Shown here: positions 26,774 to 37,346 of the stretch, one piece after another | Layout of the letters: every line of letters starts with the position of its first letter | Numbering within the stretch: position 1 is the stretch's first letter | From: Acidiflorens sp963841945 | GTDB taxonomy: Bacteria; Acidobacteriota; Terriglobia; Terriglobales; Acidobacteriaceae | Assembly: GCA_963841945.1 (NCBI GenBank) | Contig: CAWJFC010000001.1 | Location: 279,817-343,816, forward strand | Length of the DNA: 64,000 bases | Direction: 5' to 3' | Position numbers and translations under genes: made by a program | Notes under the pieces: generated by a model | Database searches by the model: none | What the model was told of the DNA's origin: nothing | The model's input: only the letters and a program-made list of their open reading frames with translations

Positions 26774-29700
26774 ATGATTACATCTGCCTCAAAACCGTGT
26801 TCAATGTTTTCTCGGGCCGTTCGAGTCGCCGTCATCACGTTCGCCGTACTAGCTCCCGCCCTTCTTTTCGCTCAAGGCTACTTCGGAACCGTCAGTGGAT
26901 TGCTGACTGACCCGAGCGGCGCGGTTGTGCAGAATGCAAAGGTCACCCTGACGGATCAACAGAAGGGATATGTGTTCAAGACCGTTTCGGACAATGCCGG
27001 CCGCTACCTCTTCCGAGCGGTCTCGCCGGGCGTTTATTCCGTCTCGGCCGAGATGAAGGGCTTTGAGAAGACCGTGGTGACCAATATCAAAGTCGACGTC
27101 GATGACAACGAGACGGCCAACCTCCGTCTGAACATGGTGGCCGCGAAAGAGACGGTGCAGGTTTCGGCGCAGGCCGAGGCCGTCTCCACGCAGGATGCCA
27201 CGACCGGCCAGGTCATCAACCGCAGGTTCATTAACGATCTGCCGCTCATCAACCGCGACGCTACCGTCCTCACCTATCTGGCGCCCGGCGTTACCGACAT
27301 GGACGACCAGTGCCCCAACTGCGGGAGTACGGGTTTTGTGTCAAACGGCAGCCGCGGCGCCTCCGCCGACATTCTCCTGGACGGCGCATCGGTCACGAAC
27401 TTTGAACCAAACGGCGGAATCACCCAGATGGCTTACAACCCGCCGGTGGAGTCAGTCGAGGAATTCAAAGTCCAGCAAACAAATTTCAGCGCCGAATACG
27501 GTTTCACCGGCGCTTCGGTCATCAACATGGTGACGCGCTCGGGCTCGAACCAGTTTCACGGCAGCGCCTACGACTTTCCTGCGCAACGCCCTTACCGACG
27601 CCAACGACTGGTTCGCGAATTACTATGGCAGCCCCAGGCCGAAAGAACAACGGAACGAATATGGCGGAACCTTCGGCGGGCCCATCTTCAAGAACAAAAC
27701 ATTTTTCTTTTTCGATTTTGAAGGGACGCGGCAGATTTCAGCGAACACCGCTTCGGCGGGCGTGCCTTCCGGCGCGGAGCGCGCCGGCGACTTCGGCGAG
27801 CTGTGCGGAGGCGATGGCCCGAACGGTCCCGCGCCCGACGGAACGTTCGATCCCACGACCGGCATATGTTCCGATCCACTCGGTCAGATCTACGATCCCT
27901 ACAGCGGCTACTTTGACCAGAACCAGGGTTTCGCCGTGCGAAATACGCCGATCCCATTCAACAACATCGCCAATTACATCAGCCCCGGCAGTCCGAATCT
28001 GCCGCCGAATCTCGAGCCAGCGCCCGGCGTCGCCGGCAATCTGATCGATCCCGTGGCGCAAACCATGCTGAACATGTTTCCGACAACGAATCTCGCATCG
28101 GGCAACCCCTACAACAACTGGGCAAACTCGGGACCCGACCATTCCTCCGACGCAAAGTTAGACATTAAGATCGATCAACGCTTCAACGCTAGTAACATGC
28201 TCAGCGGTAAATACTCTCAGGAATGGGACAACCACAGTTTCGGCTGGAGTTGCTTTCAAAATTTCATCGACCCCTGCTTGAACGGACCGAACACCTATAC
28301 CGCTCACGCCTTTGCCATCAACGATACGCATACCTTCAGCCCGACAACGCTGCTGATTGCAACCTTGGGTTTCACCCGCATCGCCATGGTCAATGACGCT
28401 TATGGCTACGCGGGCAGCACTCCCGATCCCCTTGGCGCGCTCGGCTTTCCTTCTTATCTGGCGGACAACGGGTTCACTGGCGTGCCAGCCATTTTCATCC
28501 ATGGCTATCAGTCGGCGAATTTCACCAGCGCCGGCAACAACCCCTATGGCAATTATGTTCAGGGAGAAAACACCGGCCAGTTCGCGCTGACGCTCAGCAA
28601 GGTGCATCGCGCGCACGAGCTGAAATTCGGTTTTGACGGCCGACTGCACCAGATCAATTACATTCAGACCAACGCCCCGCTGGGAAATTTCACTTTCGAC
28701 GCTACTGGCAGCTCTCGGTACAGTTCGGAAGGCAACCCCGATGGCGGCGATGCCATGGCAAGTTTCCTCATGGGCCAGATGCTGGGCGGTGGCAACAGTG
28801 GCTACGAAATCCAGTTCCGGCCCGCGATGGAGAATTTCCAGTATGCCTGGTTCGCGCAGGACAACTGGAAAGCCAAGCCCAACCTGACTCTCAACCTTGG
28901 ACTGCGGTATGAACTTTCCTTGCCTCGAACGGAACGCCACAACCGCCAGAATTGGTGGGATCCAAACGCAATCAATCCCATACTTGGAGGCTCGATCACC
29001 TACACCGATCCGCTTACGCAGGACCCTGTGACCCGTACCTTGTACGGCGGCGAGCGATTTACGACTGCGAGCAATCGCACGAACTGGGACACCGACTACC
29101 ACAACATTGCTCCCCGCTTCGGCTTCTCCTACCAATTTGCTAACAAAACGGTGATGCGCGGAGGCTATGGCATCTATTTCGGCCAGAGCCGCTCGGGCGC
29201 CAACGGCGTGGGCAGTTACGGTACGCAGGGTTACAACGTCGGCACCAGCGTGATCACCACTTATAACGGCGACGGGGCAACGCCCTATCTCCACCTGAGC
29301 AATCCGTTCCCCAACGGCTTTGTACAGCCTGAAGGCAGTTCGCTCGGGCTCCTGAACGACGTCGGCTTCAATGCCGTGGGTCCGATTCGCAGCGGCTATG
29401 CCATTAAGACCCCCTATGAACAAAGCTGGAGCTTCGGCTTCGAACGCGAACTCCCCGGGAATGTTGTCCTCGATGTCGAATACATCGGAAAGAAGGGCAC
29501 GCATCTTTATTTCTCGGGCGCGAACAATCCGCAAATTCTAGGGTCGTGGATAGAAAGCTTGCCCACCACGACACAAGATCCAAACAATCCGTGTGTGTAT
29601 AACGGCGTTCCCGCACCCAGCGTCCCCTGCCTCGTTAACATCCCAAGCCTTCCCAACAATCCATTTTCATCGCAGAACGGCGGACCCATCAGCGACCCGA

Positions 29701-30590
29701 ACAGCCCGCTATCGTATCCGAGCGTGGCAAACTACCAGCTTCTCCTCCCCTATCCCGAATTTACCGGCGTGACGACGGATGTGCAGCCGATCGCGACTTC
29801 TATCTATCATGGTCTCCAGGTCAAGGCGGAAAAACGCTATTCCAACGGATTGCAGTTCCTGATTACTTATACCTGGTCCAAGTCGATTGACGACGCGTCG
29901 ACTTATGACGATAACGTAACCTGGGAAGGCAGTCTTACGAGCCTTCAAAATCCCAATAAGCCCTGGCTGGAGCGGAGCCTTTCCACCTTCGATATCCCGC
30001 AGGTGCTGCAACTGACTTACACCTACGACCTGCCGTTTGGCCATGGGCGGATGTTCCTCGGCGACATGCCCAAGGCGCTCGACGCCATCATCGGCGGATG
30101 GAAGACCAACGGCATCTGGCGCATTTCGGCCGGACGCCCGCTTGCCGTTACCGTCGGCGGTTGCGGCACGCCGCTTCCCACCTACGGCTGCCAGCGGCCC
30201 AACATCACCGGCAAGCCGGAGCGTAACGGCGGCAGCCATGTCAATTGGGTCAACCAGTACTTTGCCAATCCAGATGTCTTCCAGGTGCCCGACGCGTACA
30301 CACTGGGCGACGCGCCTCGCGCGCTAAGCGATATTCGCAGCCCGATGATCTTCAGCAGCGATTTGTCGATTGAGAAGGAGATTCCGATGGCGAAGCTGCA
30401 TGAAGGATTGAATGCCGAGATTCGACTGGAGGCCCAGAATGCATTCAATCATCCAACCTTCAGCATGGGCACGCCCGGTCCGTACGGCGACGATACTCTA
30501 AACGTTGGATATGGCGATTTTGGTCAGCTCTTTTATATGACCGCGATCGGGCCCCGGCAAGTCCAACTGGCGCTGAAGATCAGCTTTTAG
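26774..30590 (+). pseudogene. TonB-dependent receptor, Oar-like, split by a one-base frameshift
   Basis: The start at ATG 26774 has GGAG six bases before it and a signal peptide (RAVRVAVITFAVLAPALLFA). A carboxypeptidase-regulatory domain (YFGTVSGLLTDPSGAVV) and plug (RRFINDLPLINRDATVLTYLA) follow. At 27575-27577 the run TTT has one T too many: removing it turns the local reading from DFPAQR into DFLRNALTDANDWF and keeps the frame open to 30590, with typical receptor text such as GTFGGPIFKNKTFFFFDFEG. As written, translation stops at 27721. The remainder is a complete barrel ending with RQVQLALKISF. It heads the second glycan locus. The lesion is either a real mutation or a base-call error; nothing else in the gene is decayed. 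Confidence 0.9.
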
Positions 30591-30646
30591 TTCGTTAGAT
30601 GAGCAGCGGACCGAGAGTCAACACCTTTGTAAGATGAGGAATCTGC

Positions 30647-31813
30647 ATGAGAAGTCATTGGGGATATCGCAACTTACTTCTTTGGACAATAGCCACAATG
30701 TTGATTCCGATCGGTGTTCTCCCTGCCGCGGCTCAGCGTTCTTCCAACAATGCAAGATCTCAGTTAACCAAGCGCATTGTTGGCGACTACGGATACTGGA
30801 GTAAGTATCAGACTCCACCTTATGGCGCGAAGCAGATTCCTTATAAGAAGCTGACGCACATCAATCACTTTGGTGTGAGTTTCGGCTCCGACGCCAGGCT
30901 CTCCGTTCCCGATGGATTCCTCGAGCCCGAGTTGATCCGCAATGCGCACAAGGCGGGCGTGAAGGTACTGCTTGGGATTGGCGGTGATTTCCCCGCGCTC
31001 GATGGGAATCCGAATCTCACAGCCACTCTCGTTGGAAATCTGTGGGACTTCATCAGCCAAAACGGATACGACGGGGTCGATCTCGACTGGGAGTATCCCA
31101 CCGCCAACGAAGCCGACACTTTTTACGGTCTTATACAGAACCTGCGCAACACACTTACATCGCCGACTTATGTGATCTCCGCGGACGTTCCGCCCTGGGG
31201 CGGTCAACCGGGATACGCGGTTCCCCAGGTCGATCCTCTCCTCGATTATTTCAACATAATGATGTATGACTGCGCTGGCCCCTGGACGGAAGATGGCCAG
31301 CTAAACTCGGAGATCATTTGGGATCCGAGCGACCCGGATCCGTGGGAGTGCCAACCCGGTGGCGCGGCCAACGAAGCAATCGGCATCTTTCTTCAGGAAG
31401 GCGTGGCACCCCAGCAGTTGAATATGGGCACGCCTTTTTATGGATACTTCTACACCAATGTAAGTGCCTTGTGGGGAGAGTGCACGAACGCCAGCCGCAC
31501 GAAGGACGGCAACTGTGACGCCTCGGTCCGCTCCATCAACTATGGCACATCTATTAAGCAGCGCATCAATCAGAAGGGATGGGAAACCTTCTACGATGAG
31601 GTCGCGCTTGTGCCTTATATGTTGAGAAAGGGCGGAAAACCGGGCTTCATTACTTATGATGATCCCTACTCGACTTATTATCGCGTCTGGTATTCCGATT
31701 GGCAACAGAACCTTGGAGGCACCTTTATGTGGTCGCTCGATGCGGACTATGATGGGCAAACACAGGATCTGCTAGATCAAATGTACGCAGCCAGTCTCAA
31801 CCCACACTACTAG
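30647..31813 (+). CDS. Secreted GH18 glycosidase (chitinase-like) A
   Basis: 388 residues with a signal peptide (LLLWTIATMLIPIGVLPAAAQ). The GH18 signature DGVDLDWEYP is complete, with catalytic E149 in the DxxDxDxE motif; KVLLGIGGDFP and FNIMMYDCAGPW are the usual barrel strands. GH18 enzymes cleave beta-1,4-N-acetylglucosamine polymers or related glycans such as N-glycan cores. The stop TAG overlaps by one base the GTG from which the next gene opens, so they form an operon after the receptor. A second GH18 gene lies at 37333. Confidence 0.9.
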   Translation: MRSHWGYRNLLLWTIATMLIPIGVLPAAAQRSSNNARSQLTKRIVGDYGYWSKYQTPPYGAKQIPYKKLTHINHFGVSFGSDARLSVPDGFLEPELIRNAHKAGVKVLLGIGGDFPALDGNPNLTATLVGNLWDFISQNGYDGVDLDWEYPTANEADTFYGLIQNLRNTLTSPTYVISADVPPWGGQPGYAVPQVDPLLDYFNIMMYDCAGPWTEDGQLNSEIIWDPSDPDPWECQPGGAANEAIGIFLQEGVAPQQLNMGTPFYGYFYTNVSALWGECTNASRTKDGNCDASVRSINYGTSIKQRINQKGWETFYDEVALVPYMLRKGGKPGFITYDDPYSTYYRVWYSDWQQNLGGTFMWSLDADYDGQTQDLLDQMYAASLNPHY

Positions 31814-34458
31814 TGCACGGACGCTCGCACATGGCTGGCAACACCGGAATGACGACTCGCCCCTCCCGCTCTCTTATGCGACCGCGTGCCAGGATGGTAC
31901 TCCTCATTGCAACGGTCACCCTCTGCAGCTGGGGCCGGTCATTTGCGATTCAGACAGAACAGCCTTTGGAACTTTCACGCGCCGTGCGCCCCTGGGAGTT
32001 TATATCTGCGCTAGGGACGCGTGCCGCGATCTTCGGGCACGAGCAGGGAACCGTTGAAGCCTGGGTTTACCCCCTCAAGATCCTGAACGATTTTCACTTG
32101 CTGTTCCATGTGGAAGGGGTGGTCATCCCTGCCGATTCGCTTGCTCGGACTGTGATCGTGCGGCCAGAATCGACGACCATCGTCTATGCCAGCGATGGGT
32201 TCTCAGTTCGAGAGACATTGTTCGTTCCGGTGCACGAATCGGGTGCTGTTATCGCATTGGAAGTTCAGACCCACGACCCTTTGCAAGTGGAGGCAGTCTT
32301 CCATCGGGATTTTCAACTCGAATGGCCCGGACACATCCAAGACTCGATGGCGGAGTGGGATTCTTTGCTCCATGGCTTCCATTTCACGGACGACACCGGC
32401 AAGTTCGAGGCTGTGATCGGATCTCCCACCGCGGCTAAGGGCGCCGAAGAATACACCACAAACTATTTCTCCTCAACTGACGATTCGTTTCTCCTGCGGC
32501 CTATCGCCAAGGGGAAGGAAACACAGGTCATCGCGATTGCCGCTTCGTTTACTGGGAGACTCGAACTTAGCCGTGTTTATCAACACTTAATCAACGCTTA
32601 TCCATCGTTGCTGCGAGAGTCGTCGAGTTATTACATCGATTATCTAGCGCACACGGCGAACCTTCATTTGCCCGATGAGCGACTTGAGAGCGCGTATAAC
32701 TGGGCGAAGGTGAATATGCTGCAAGGAGTTGTCCACAATCCATTCCTTGGAGAAGGATTGGTTGCCGGCTTCGATACTTCACAGGGCGACTACCGGCCCG
32801 GCTTTGCGTGGTTCTTTGGCCGGGACGCCGAGTGGACTTCTTTTGCCCTGAACGCGGTCGGGGATACTTCTCACGTTCGCAGCGCGCTGGACTTTCTTTC
32901 GAAATACCAGCGGGCCGATGGCAAAATAGCGCACGAGATTTCTCAGAGCGCCAACTTCATTGACTGGTTTAAGATCCCGTTCGCCTACGCTTCCGCCGAC
33001 GCGACTCCTCTCTTTATCATTGCGACAGACGACTATGTCACATGGAGCGGCGATGTAGACTTTGCGCGAGACAAATGGGAGAGCTTGTGGAAGGCCTATG
33101 AATTCTTACGATCCACATTTGACGCCCAAGGATTTGCCCAAAATGCTGGAGCAGGCCACGGTTGGGTCGAGGGAGGTCCTTTACGCCAGGTTCAGACGGA
33201 GATGTATCAGGCTAGCTTGGGAGTCGAAGCCACCCGTGCGCTCTCGCACATGGCGCTTCTTATAGGAAAAGAGGAAGTCTCTCTCGATCTTGGAAGGACT
33301 GCCGACCGTCAGCGTTTGCTGTTAGATAACATCTTTTGGTCCCCGGACCAACTGATTTATGCCTATGCTTTAGATTCGAACGGCGCCCGTGTCGATGTGC
33401 CAAGTGTTCTTACGACAGTGCCAATGTGGTTTCATCTCTTAGATGATGAGCACGCGCAGGAGATGATTGCAAAGCTCGCGCAACCCGAGCATGAAACCGA
33501 TTGGGGCATGCGGATTATCTCTTCGCAGGACCCGAAATACGACCCTTCCGGATATCATTTCGGAACAGTCTGGCCATTGTTCACCGGTTGGGCGGCGGTT
33601 GCGGAATATGCCTATCACCGTCCTCTTCCGGCGTATGCAAACTTACGCGCCAACGCATTGCTGGCATTCGACGGTTCTCTTGGTCATGTGGCCGAGACTT
33701 TGTCGGGCGACTACAACCAAACCCTCTCAACGGGATCTCCGCAACAGGTCTGGTCGGCAGCCATGGTGGTGAGCCCGCTGCTACGCGGGCTGATGGGACT
33801 AAAGACGGATGCGATAGATTGTCATCTGACCTTCGCACCCCACATACCAGCGGAATGGAATGCATTTTCCATCGACAATCTCCAAATTGGTGCCGATACA
33901 GTCAGCGTTAGCTATCAGAGGATGCCGGATAAGCTAAGGCTCCACGTTCGTTCTAACGGTTCGAAGCAATGCACGTTGGAGTTCTCTCCCGCCGTTAGCC
34001 TCCGTGCCCGGATTACGCACGTTAGGCTCAATGGGCGGGAGGCATTGTTTCATTTGGAAACAACCAATACAGATCAGCATGTAAGCGTGAATGTTCCAGT
34101 TTCAAATAGCGAATCGGAAGTTGAGATTGAGATGGAGAGCGATTTCGAGTTTGGCTGGACACCTACACTGCCGGCGCTGGGAGCCACGAGCACGGGGTTG
34201 CGCATCACCTCCGAGTTGTGGTCCGCGTCGCGAGACACGTTGACCGTACAACTTGCGGGACGATCCGGAGACAAGTATGAATTGTTTATTTCAGATTCCC
34301 GCCAACTCTCATCGGTTGATGGTGGCCAACTGGAACAAACAAGCACCGGAGCTGCCAAGGTCCGCGTTACATTTCCTACATTTCCGGCTAATGTAGCGGA
34401 GTACTCACAGGCTGCAGTGGTGTTCCATTTTTCGAAGAGTCATTTGTCAAAGAGATGA
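31813..34458 (+). CDS. Secreted six-hairpin glycosidase (debranching-type), paralogue B
   Basis: The frame opens with a GTG at 31813, overlapping the GH18 stop by one base; ATG 31831 and ATG 31876 are alternatives. The last begins the hydrophobic stretch VLLIATVTLCSWGRSFA. It shares LELSRAVRPWEF, EAWVYPLKI, TLFVPVHES, GHGWVEGGPL, GTVWPLFTGWAAVAEY and LSGDYNQTLSTGSPQQVWSA with the protein at 3182-5788, at nearly the same length, so the two loci contain duplicates of one enzyme. The barrel belongs to the (alpha/alpha)6 class used by glycogen-debranching and related hydrolases. Substrate not determined. Confidence 0.85.
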   Translation: MHGRSHMAGNTGMTTRPSRSLMRPRARMVLLIATVTLCSWGRSFAIQTEQPLELSRAVRPWEFISALGTRAAIFGHEQGTVEAWVYPLKILNDFHLLFHVEGVVIPADSLARTVIVRPESTTIVYASDGFSVRETLFVPVHESGAVIALEVQTHDPLQVEAVFHRDFQLEWPGHIQDSMAEWDSLLHGFHFTDDTGKFEAVIGSPTAAKGAEEYTTNYFSSTDDSFLLRPIAKGKETQVIAIAASFTGRLELSRVYQHLINAYPSLLRESSSYYIDYLAHTANLHLPDERLESAYNWAKVNMLQGVVHNPFLGEGLVAGFDTSQGDYRPGFAWFFGRDAEWTSFALNAVGDTSHVRSALDFLSKYQRADGKIAHEISQSANFIDWFKIPFAYASADATPLFIIATDDYVTWSGDVDFARDKWESLWKAYEFLRSTFDAQGFAQNAGAGHGWVEGGPLRQVQTEMYQASLGVEATRALSHMALLIGKEEVSLDLGRTADRQRLLLDNIFWSPDQLIYAYALDSNGARVDVPSVLTTVPMWFHLLDDEHAQEMIAKLAQPEHETDWGMRIISSQDPKYDPSGYHFGTVWPLFTGWAAVAEYAYHRPLPAYANLRANALLAFDGSLGHVAETLSGDYNQTLSTGSPQQVWSAAMVVSPLLRGLMGLKTDAIDCHLTFAPHIPAEWNAFSIDNLQIGADTVSVSYQRMPDKLRLHVRSNGSKQCTLEFSPAVSLRARITHVRLNGREALFHLETTNTDQHVSVNVPVSNSESEVEIEMESDFEFGWTPTLPALGATSTGLRITSELWSASRDTLTVQLAGRSGDKYELFISDSRQLSSVDGGQLEQTSTGAAKVRVTFPTFPANVAEYSQAAVVFHFSKSHLSKR

Positions 34459-34485
34459 TGGGATCGATCGAATCGGGGCGTTCGC

Positions 34486-36192
34486 ATGTTTGGACTTCTT
34501 AGTAAAGTTAGCCTTGTCGTTGTCATTGTAAGCGTGCTGGCAAGTGCCTCCTTCGCACAGAAGCAGCCACCTGACCCGGCCAGACCCGAGTGGTGGAAAC
34601 ACTCCGTCTTTTACGAGATATATCCGCGGAGCTTCGCCGACAGCGATAATGATGGCATTGGTGATCTCAAGGGAATCGATAGTCACTTAGATTACCTTAA
34701 AGATCTGGGCGTCGATGCGATTTGGATTACGCCATGTTATCCGTCTCCGCAAGTTGATTTTGGGTACGATGTTTCCGACTACGAGAACATTGATCCGATG
34801 TACGGAACGCTGCAAGACTTCGACCGTCTGGCAAAAGACGCCAAGCGACACAACATCCGAATCATCATGGATTTCGTGCTCAACCATACGTCGCCGCAGC
34901 ATAAGTGGTTTGTCGATTCGGCATCGTCACGCACTTCGGCTCATCGCGATTGGTATATCTGGCGCGACGGCAAAGCGCCGGGTGCGCCGCCCAACAACTG
35001 GATCTCCGGCTTTGGGGGTTCTGCATGGCAATTCGATCCTAAAACAGGCCAGTATTATTACCACTTTTTTGCCGTCGGCCAGCCCGATCTCAATTGGCGC
35101 AATCCCGCTGTTGAAAAGGCCATGTTCGATGTCACGCGCTTCTGGTACAAGCGCGGCGTCTCGGGATTCCGACTCGATGCCGTCGACTTACTGTTCGAAG
35201 ACCCACAACTCCACGACAATCCAGTTCGTGAAGGTACCAATGACCTCGGCGATCCTAACATGGAGAATAAGTACAACGATAAGTTACCCGAGGTCCATAC
35301 CGAACTGAAGCGCCTACGCAAGGTAGCCGATGAGTACGACGCGGTTTTGGTCGGCGAGACCTATACCGATAACCGCGAGGAACTCAAGGAGTATTACGGC
35401 ACGCACAATGACGAAATCCAGATGCCGATGGACTTCATGTTTTGCGAGGTGAATAAGCTCTCGCCGAAAGAATTTCGAACGCAGATCGCGAACGCCGAGT
35501 CGACCGGTGGGTGGCCTGTCTATGTTATTGGCAATCATGACATGACGCGCTCCTACAACCGCTATGGCGATGGCATCCATAACGACCAGATCGCAAAGGT
35601 CATGGCCGGAATGTACTTAACTCTTCGCGGCACGCCGATTATGTACTATGGCGAAGAACTGGGCATGGAAAACAACGATCCCGTCCGGAAAGAGGACGTG
35701 AAGGATCCGATCGGCATCGCCGGATGGCCGAAAGAAAAGGGGCGGGACGGTGAACGTACACCGATGCAGTGGGACAACTCGCCAAATGCCGGCTTTAGCC
35801 AGTTCAAGCCCTGGTTGCCGGTTCCTGGAAGCTACAAAACGCACAATGTCGCCAGCGAATTGAAGGATCCTGAGTCTGTATTGCAGTTCTACAAACGGTT
35901 GTTGGCGCTGCGGCACCGTGAACCGGCCTTGTTGGACGGAGATTACGTGGCTTTGGATCAGGACAATCTCGATGTGCTTTCGTATCTGCGTCGTTACCAC
36001 AATCAGGCGGTCCTTGTAGTCCTTAATATGTCAAATAAAGAGCAGCATGTCGGTCTCGATCTTTCAGGCGTGGGTTTTGGATCAGCCAAATCCACGACGC
36101 TATTGACCACGCAGGGCGCGTCATCCTTTGGGGCGGACGGCAAGATGGCGCTAGATCCTTTTGCTGTCTACATTGCACGTCTCTCGCGGTGA
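34486..36192 (+). CDS. Secreted alpha-glucosidase, GH13
   Basis: 568 residues with a signal peptide (LLSKVSLVVVIVSVLASASFA). All GH13 regions are present: DFVLNHTSPQHKWF (region I), GFRLDAVD with nucleophile D231 (region II), VGETYTDN with acid/base E291 (region III) and VIGNHDMTR with D352 (region IV). The start FYEIYPRSFADSDNDGIGDL and the overall size match oligo-1,6-glucosidase/alpha-glucosidase/trehalulose-type subfamilies rather than endo-amylases. It probably releases glucose from alpha-linked oligosaccharides in the periplasm. It lies 27 bases after the six-hairpin gene, and its last bases overlap the next frame. Confidence 0.93.
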   Translation: MFGLLSKVSLVVVIVSVLASASFAQKQPPDPARPEWWKHSVFYEIYPRSFADSDNDGIGDLKGIDSHLDYLKDLGVDAIWITPCYPSPQVDFGYDVSDYENIDPMYGTLQDFDRLAKDAKRHNIRIIMDFVLNHTSPQHKWFVDSASSRTSAHRDWYIWRDGKAPGAPPNNWISGFGGSAWQFDPKTGQYYYHFFAVGQPDLNWRNPAVEKAMFDVTRFWYKRGVSGFRLDAVDLLFEDPQLHDNPVREGTNDLGDPNMENKYNDKLPEVHTELKRLRKVADEYDAVLVGETYTDNREELKEYYGTHNDEIQMPMDFMFCEVNKLSPKEFRTQIANAESTGGWPVYVIGNHDMTRSYNRYGDGIHNDQIAKVMAGMYLTLRGTPIMYYGEELGMENNDPVRKEDVKDPIGIAGWPKEKGRDGERTPMQWDNSPNAGFSQFKPWLPVPGSYKTHNVASELKDPESVLQFYKRLLALRHREPALLDGDYVALDQDNLDVLSYLRRYHNQAVLVVLNMSNKEQHVGLDLSGVGFGSAKSTTLLTTQGASSFGADGKMALDPFAVYIARLSR

Positions 36193-36197
36193 CTCTA

Positions 36198-37346
36198 ATG
36201 GCGGCATCCTCCTTTCGCAAGCCCGCAGTCAGTCTTACTATCGCTTTGTTGTTGTATTCGTGCGCATGGACGCAGAGCGCCAGCGACTGGAACGAGCAAC
36301 TGTCGACTCTTTATCTACCCCGTGATTATGTTCAGAAGAGGGCGTCAAGTTACGACCGCACCGGCGGCAACGACGATTTCGTGAAGATTGCCCCAGGACA
36401 GACCATCACCTTGCTGAATGCGCGCGGACCCGGGAAGATCACGCATATTTGGATCACGATTGCATCGGCGGAGCAGTATCACCTCAAGAAGCTCGTCCTG
36501 CGCACATTTTGGGATGATGAAACTTCGCCCAGCGTGGAAGCACCGGTTGGCGATTTTTTTGGGCTCGGCCTTGGCGAGTACTTTCATTTTGAATCTGTTC
36601 CGCTATCCGTGGCTCCCGATAGAGCGCTGAACTGTTTTTTCCCGATGCCGTTCCACAAGAGAGCGCGAGTTACTATCACAAACGAGGGGAGCGAAAGCGT
36701 CGATGCATTTTACTTCAACATCGATTATCAGACGTTGAATAAAGACCTGCCTTCCGATACTCCGTATTTCCACGCTGAATACCGTCAGGCGGCCCCTGCC
36801 AGGGGATGGACGAATGACTGGCAGACCAACGATACGAGTACTATTACGGCAGCGAAGAATCTCGAGGGGACGAGTAACTACGTGTGGCTGGAGGCAACCG
36901 GGCAGGGACATTTCGTTGGCGTGACCATGTCCGTTCTGCAGAATCAAGACGGATGGTGGGGCGAGGGCGACGATATGTTCTTCATCGACGGCGAAAAACT
37001 TCCCAGCATCAACGGCACCGGATCGGAAGATTATTTCCTTGGCGCCTGGGACTTCGGCGACCATGCTTTCTCTTATGGATTATACGGAGCTCCTGTCAAG
37101 GGGCCGGAACTCGCGGGCAGCCGTTCTTCCGTCTATCGATTCCATTTGGATTCGCCCATCCCATTTACGAAGAGTCTGAAGGCGACGATCGAGCATGGGC
37201 ACGCCAACCATCGCTCCGATAATTTCTACTCGGTTGCTTACTGGTATCAGAGGGAACCACACGCGCCGTTTCCGCCCTTGCCCAAGGCCGAAGAGCGGAT
37301 TCCGCGCATATATTTCGTAGGAGGCCCGGGAAATGGTGCGAAGTAA
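36198..37346 (+). CDS. GH172 (DUF2961) glycosidase
   Basis: 382 residues from ATG 36198 (GTG 36189 overlapping the GH13 stop is an alternative). The signal peptide is FRKPAVSLTIALLLYSCAWT, and its Cys may lipidate the protein. DUF2961 motifs are clear: GPGKITHIWITI, FWDDETSPSVEAPVGDFFG, CFFPMPF and the hallmark GTGSEDYFLGAWDFG. Characterised family members act on difructose dianhydrides, alpha-D-fructofuranosides or alpha-D-arabinofuranosides, including mycobacterial-type D-arabinan. In this locus a furanoside-cleaving role is a fair inference; which sugar cannot be said. The end overlaps the following GH18 gene by 14 bases. Confidence 0.88.
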   Translation: MAASSFRKPAVSLTIALLLYSCAWTQSASDWNEQLSTLYLPRDYVQKRASSYDRTGGNDDFVKIAPGQTITLLNARGPGKITHIWITIASAEQYHLKKLVLRTFWDDETSPSVEAPVGDFFGLGLGEYFHFESVPLSVAPDRALNCFFPMPFHKRARVTITNEGSESVDAFYFNIDYQTLNKDLPSDTPYFHAEYRQAAPARGWTNDWQTNDTSTITAAKNLEGTSNYVWLEATGQGHFVGVTMSVLQNQDGWWGEGDDMFFIDGEKLPSINGTGSEDYFLGAWDFGDHAFSYGLYGAPVKGPELAGSRSSVYRFHLDSPIPFTKSLKATIEHGHANHRSDNFYSVAYWYQREPHAPFPPLPKAEERIPRIYFVGGPGNGAK

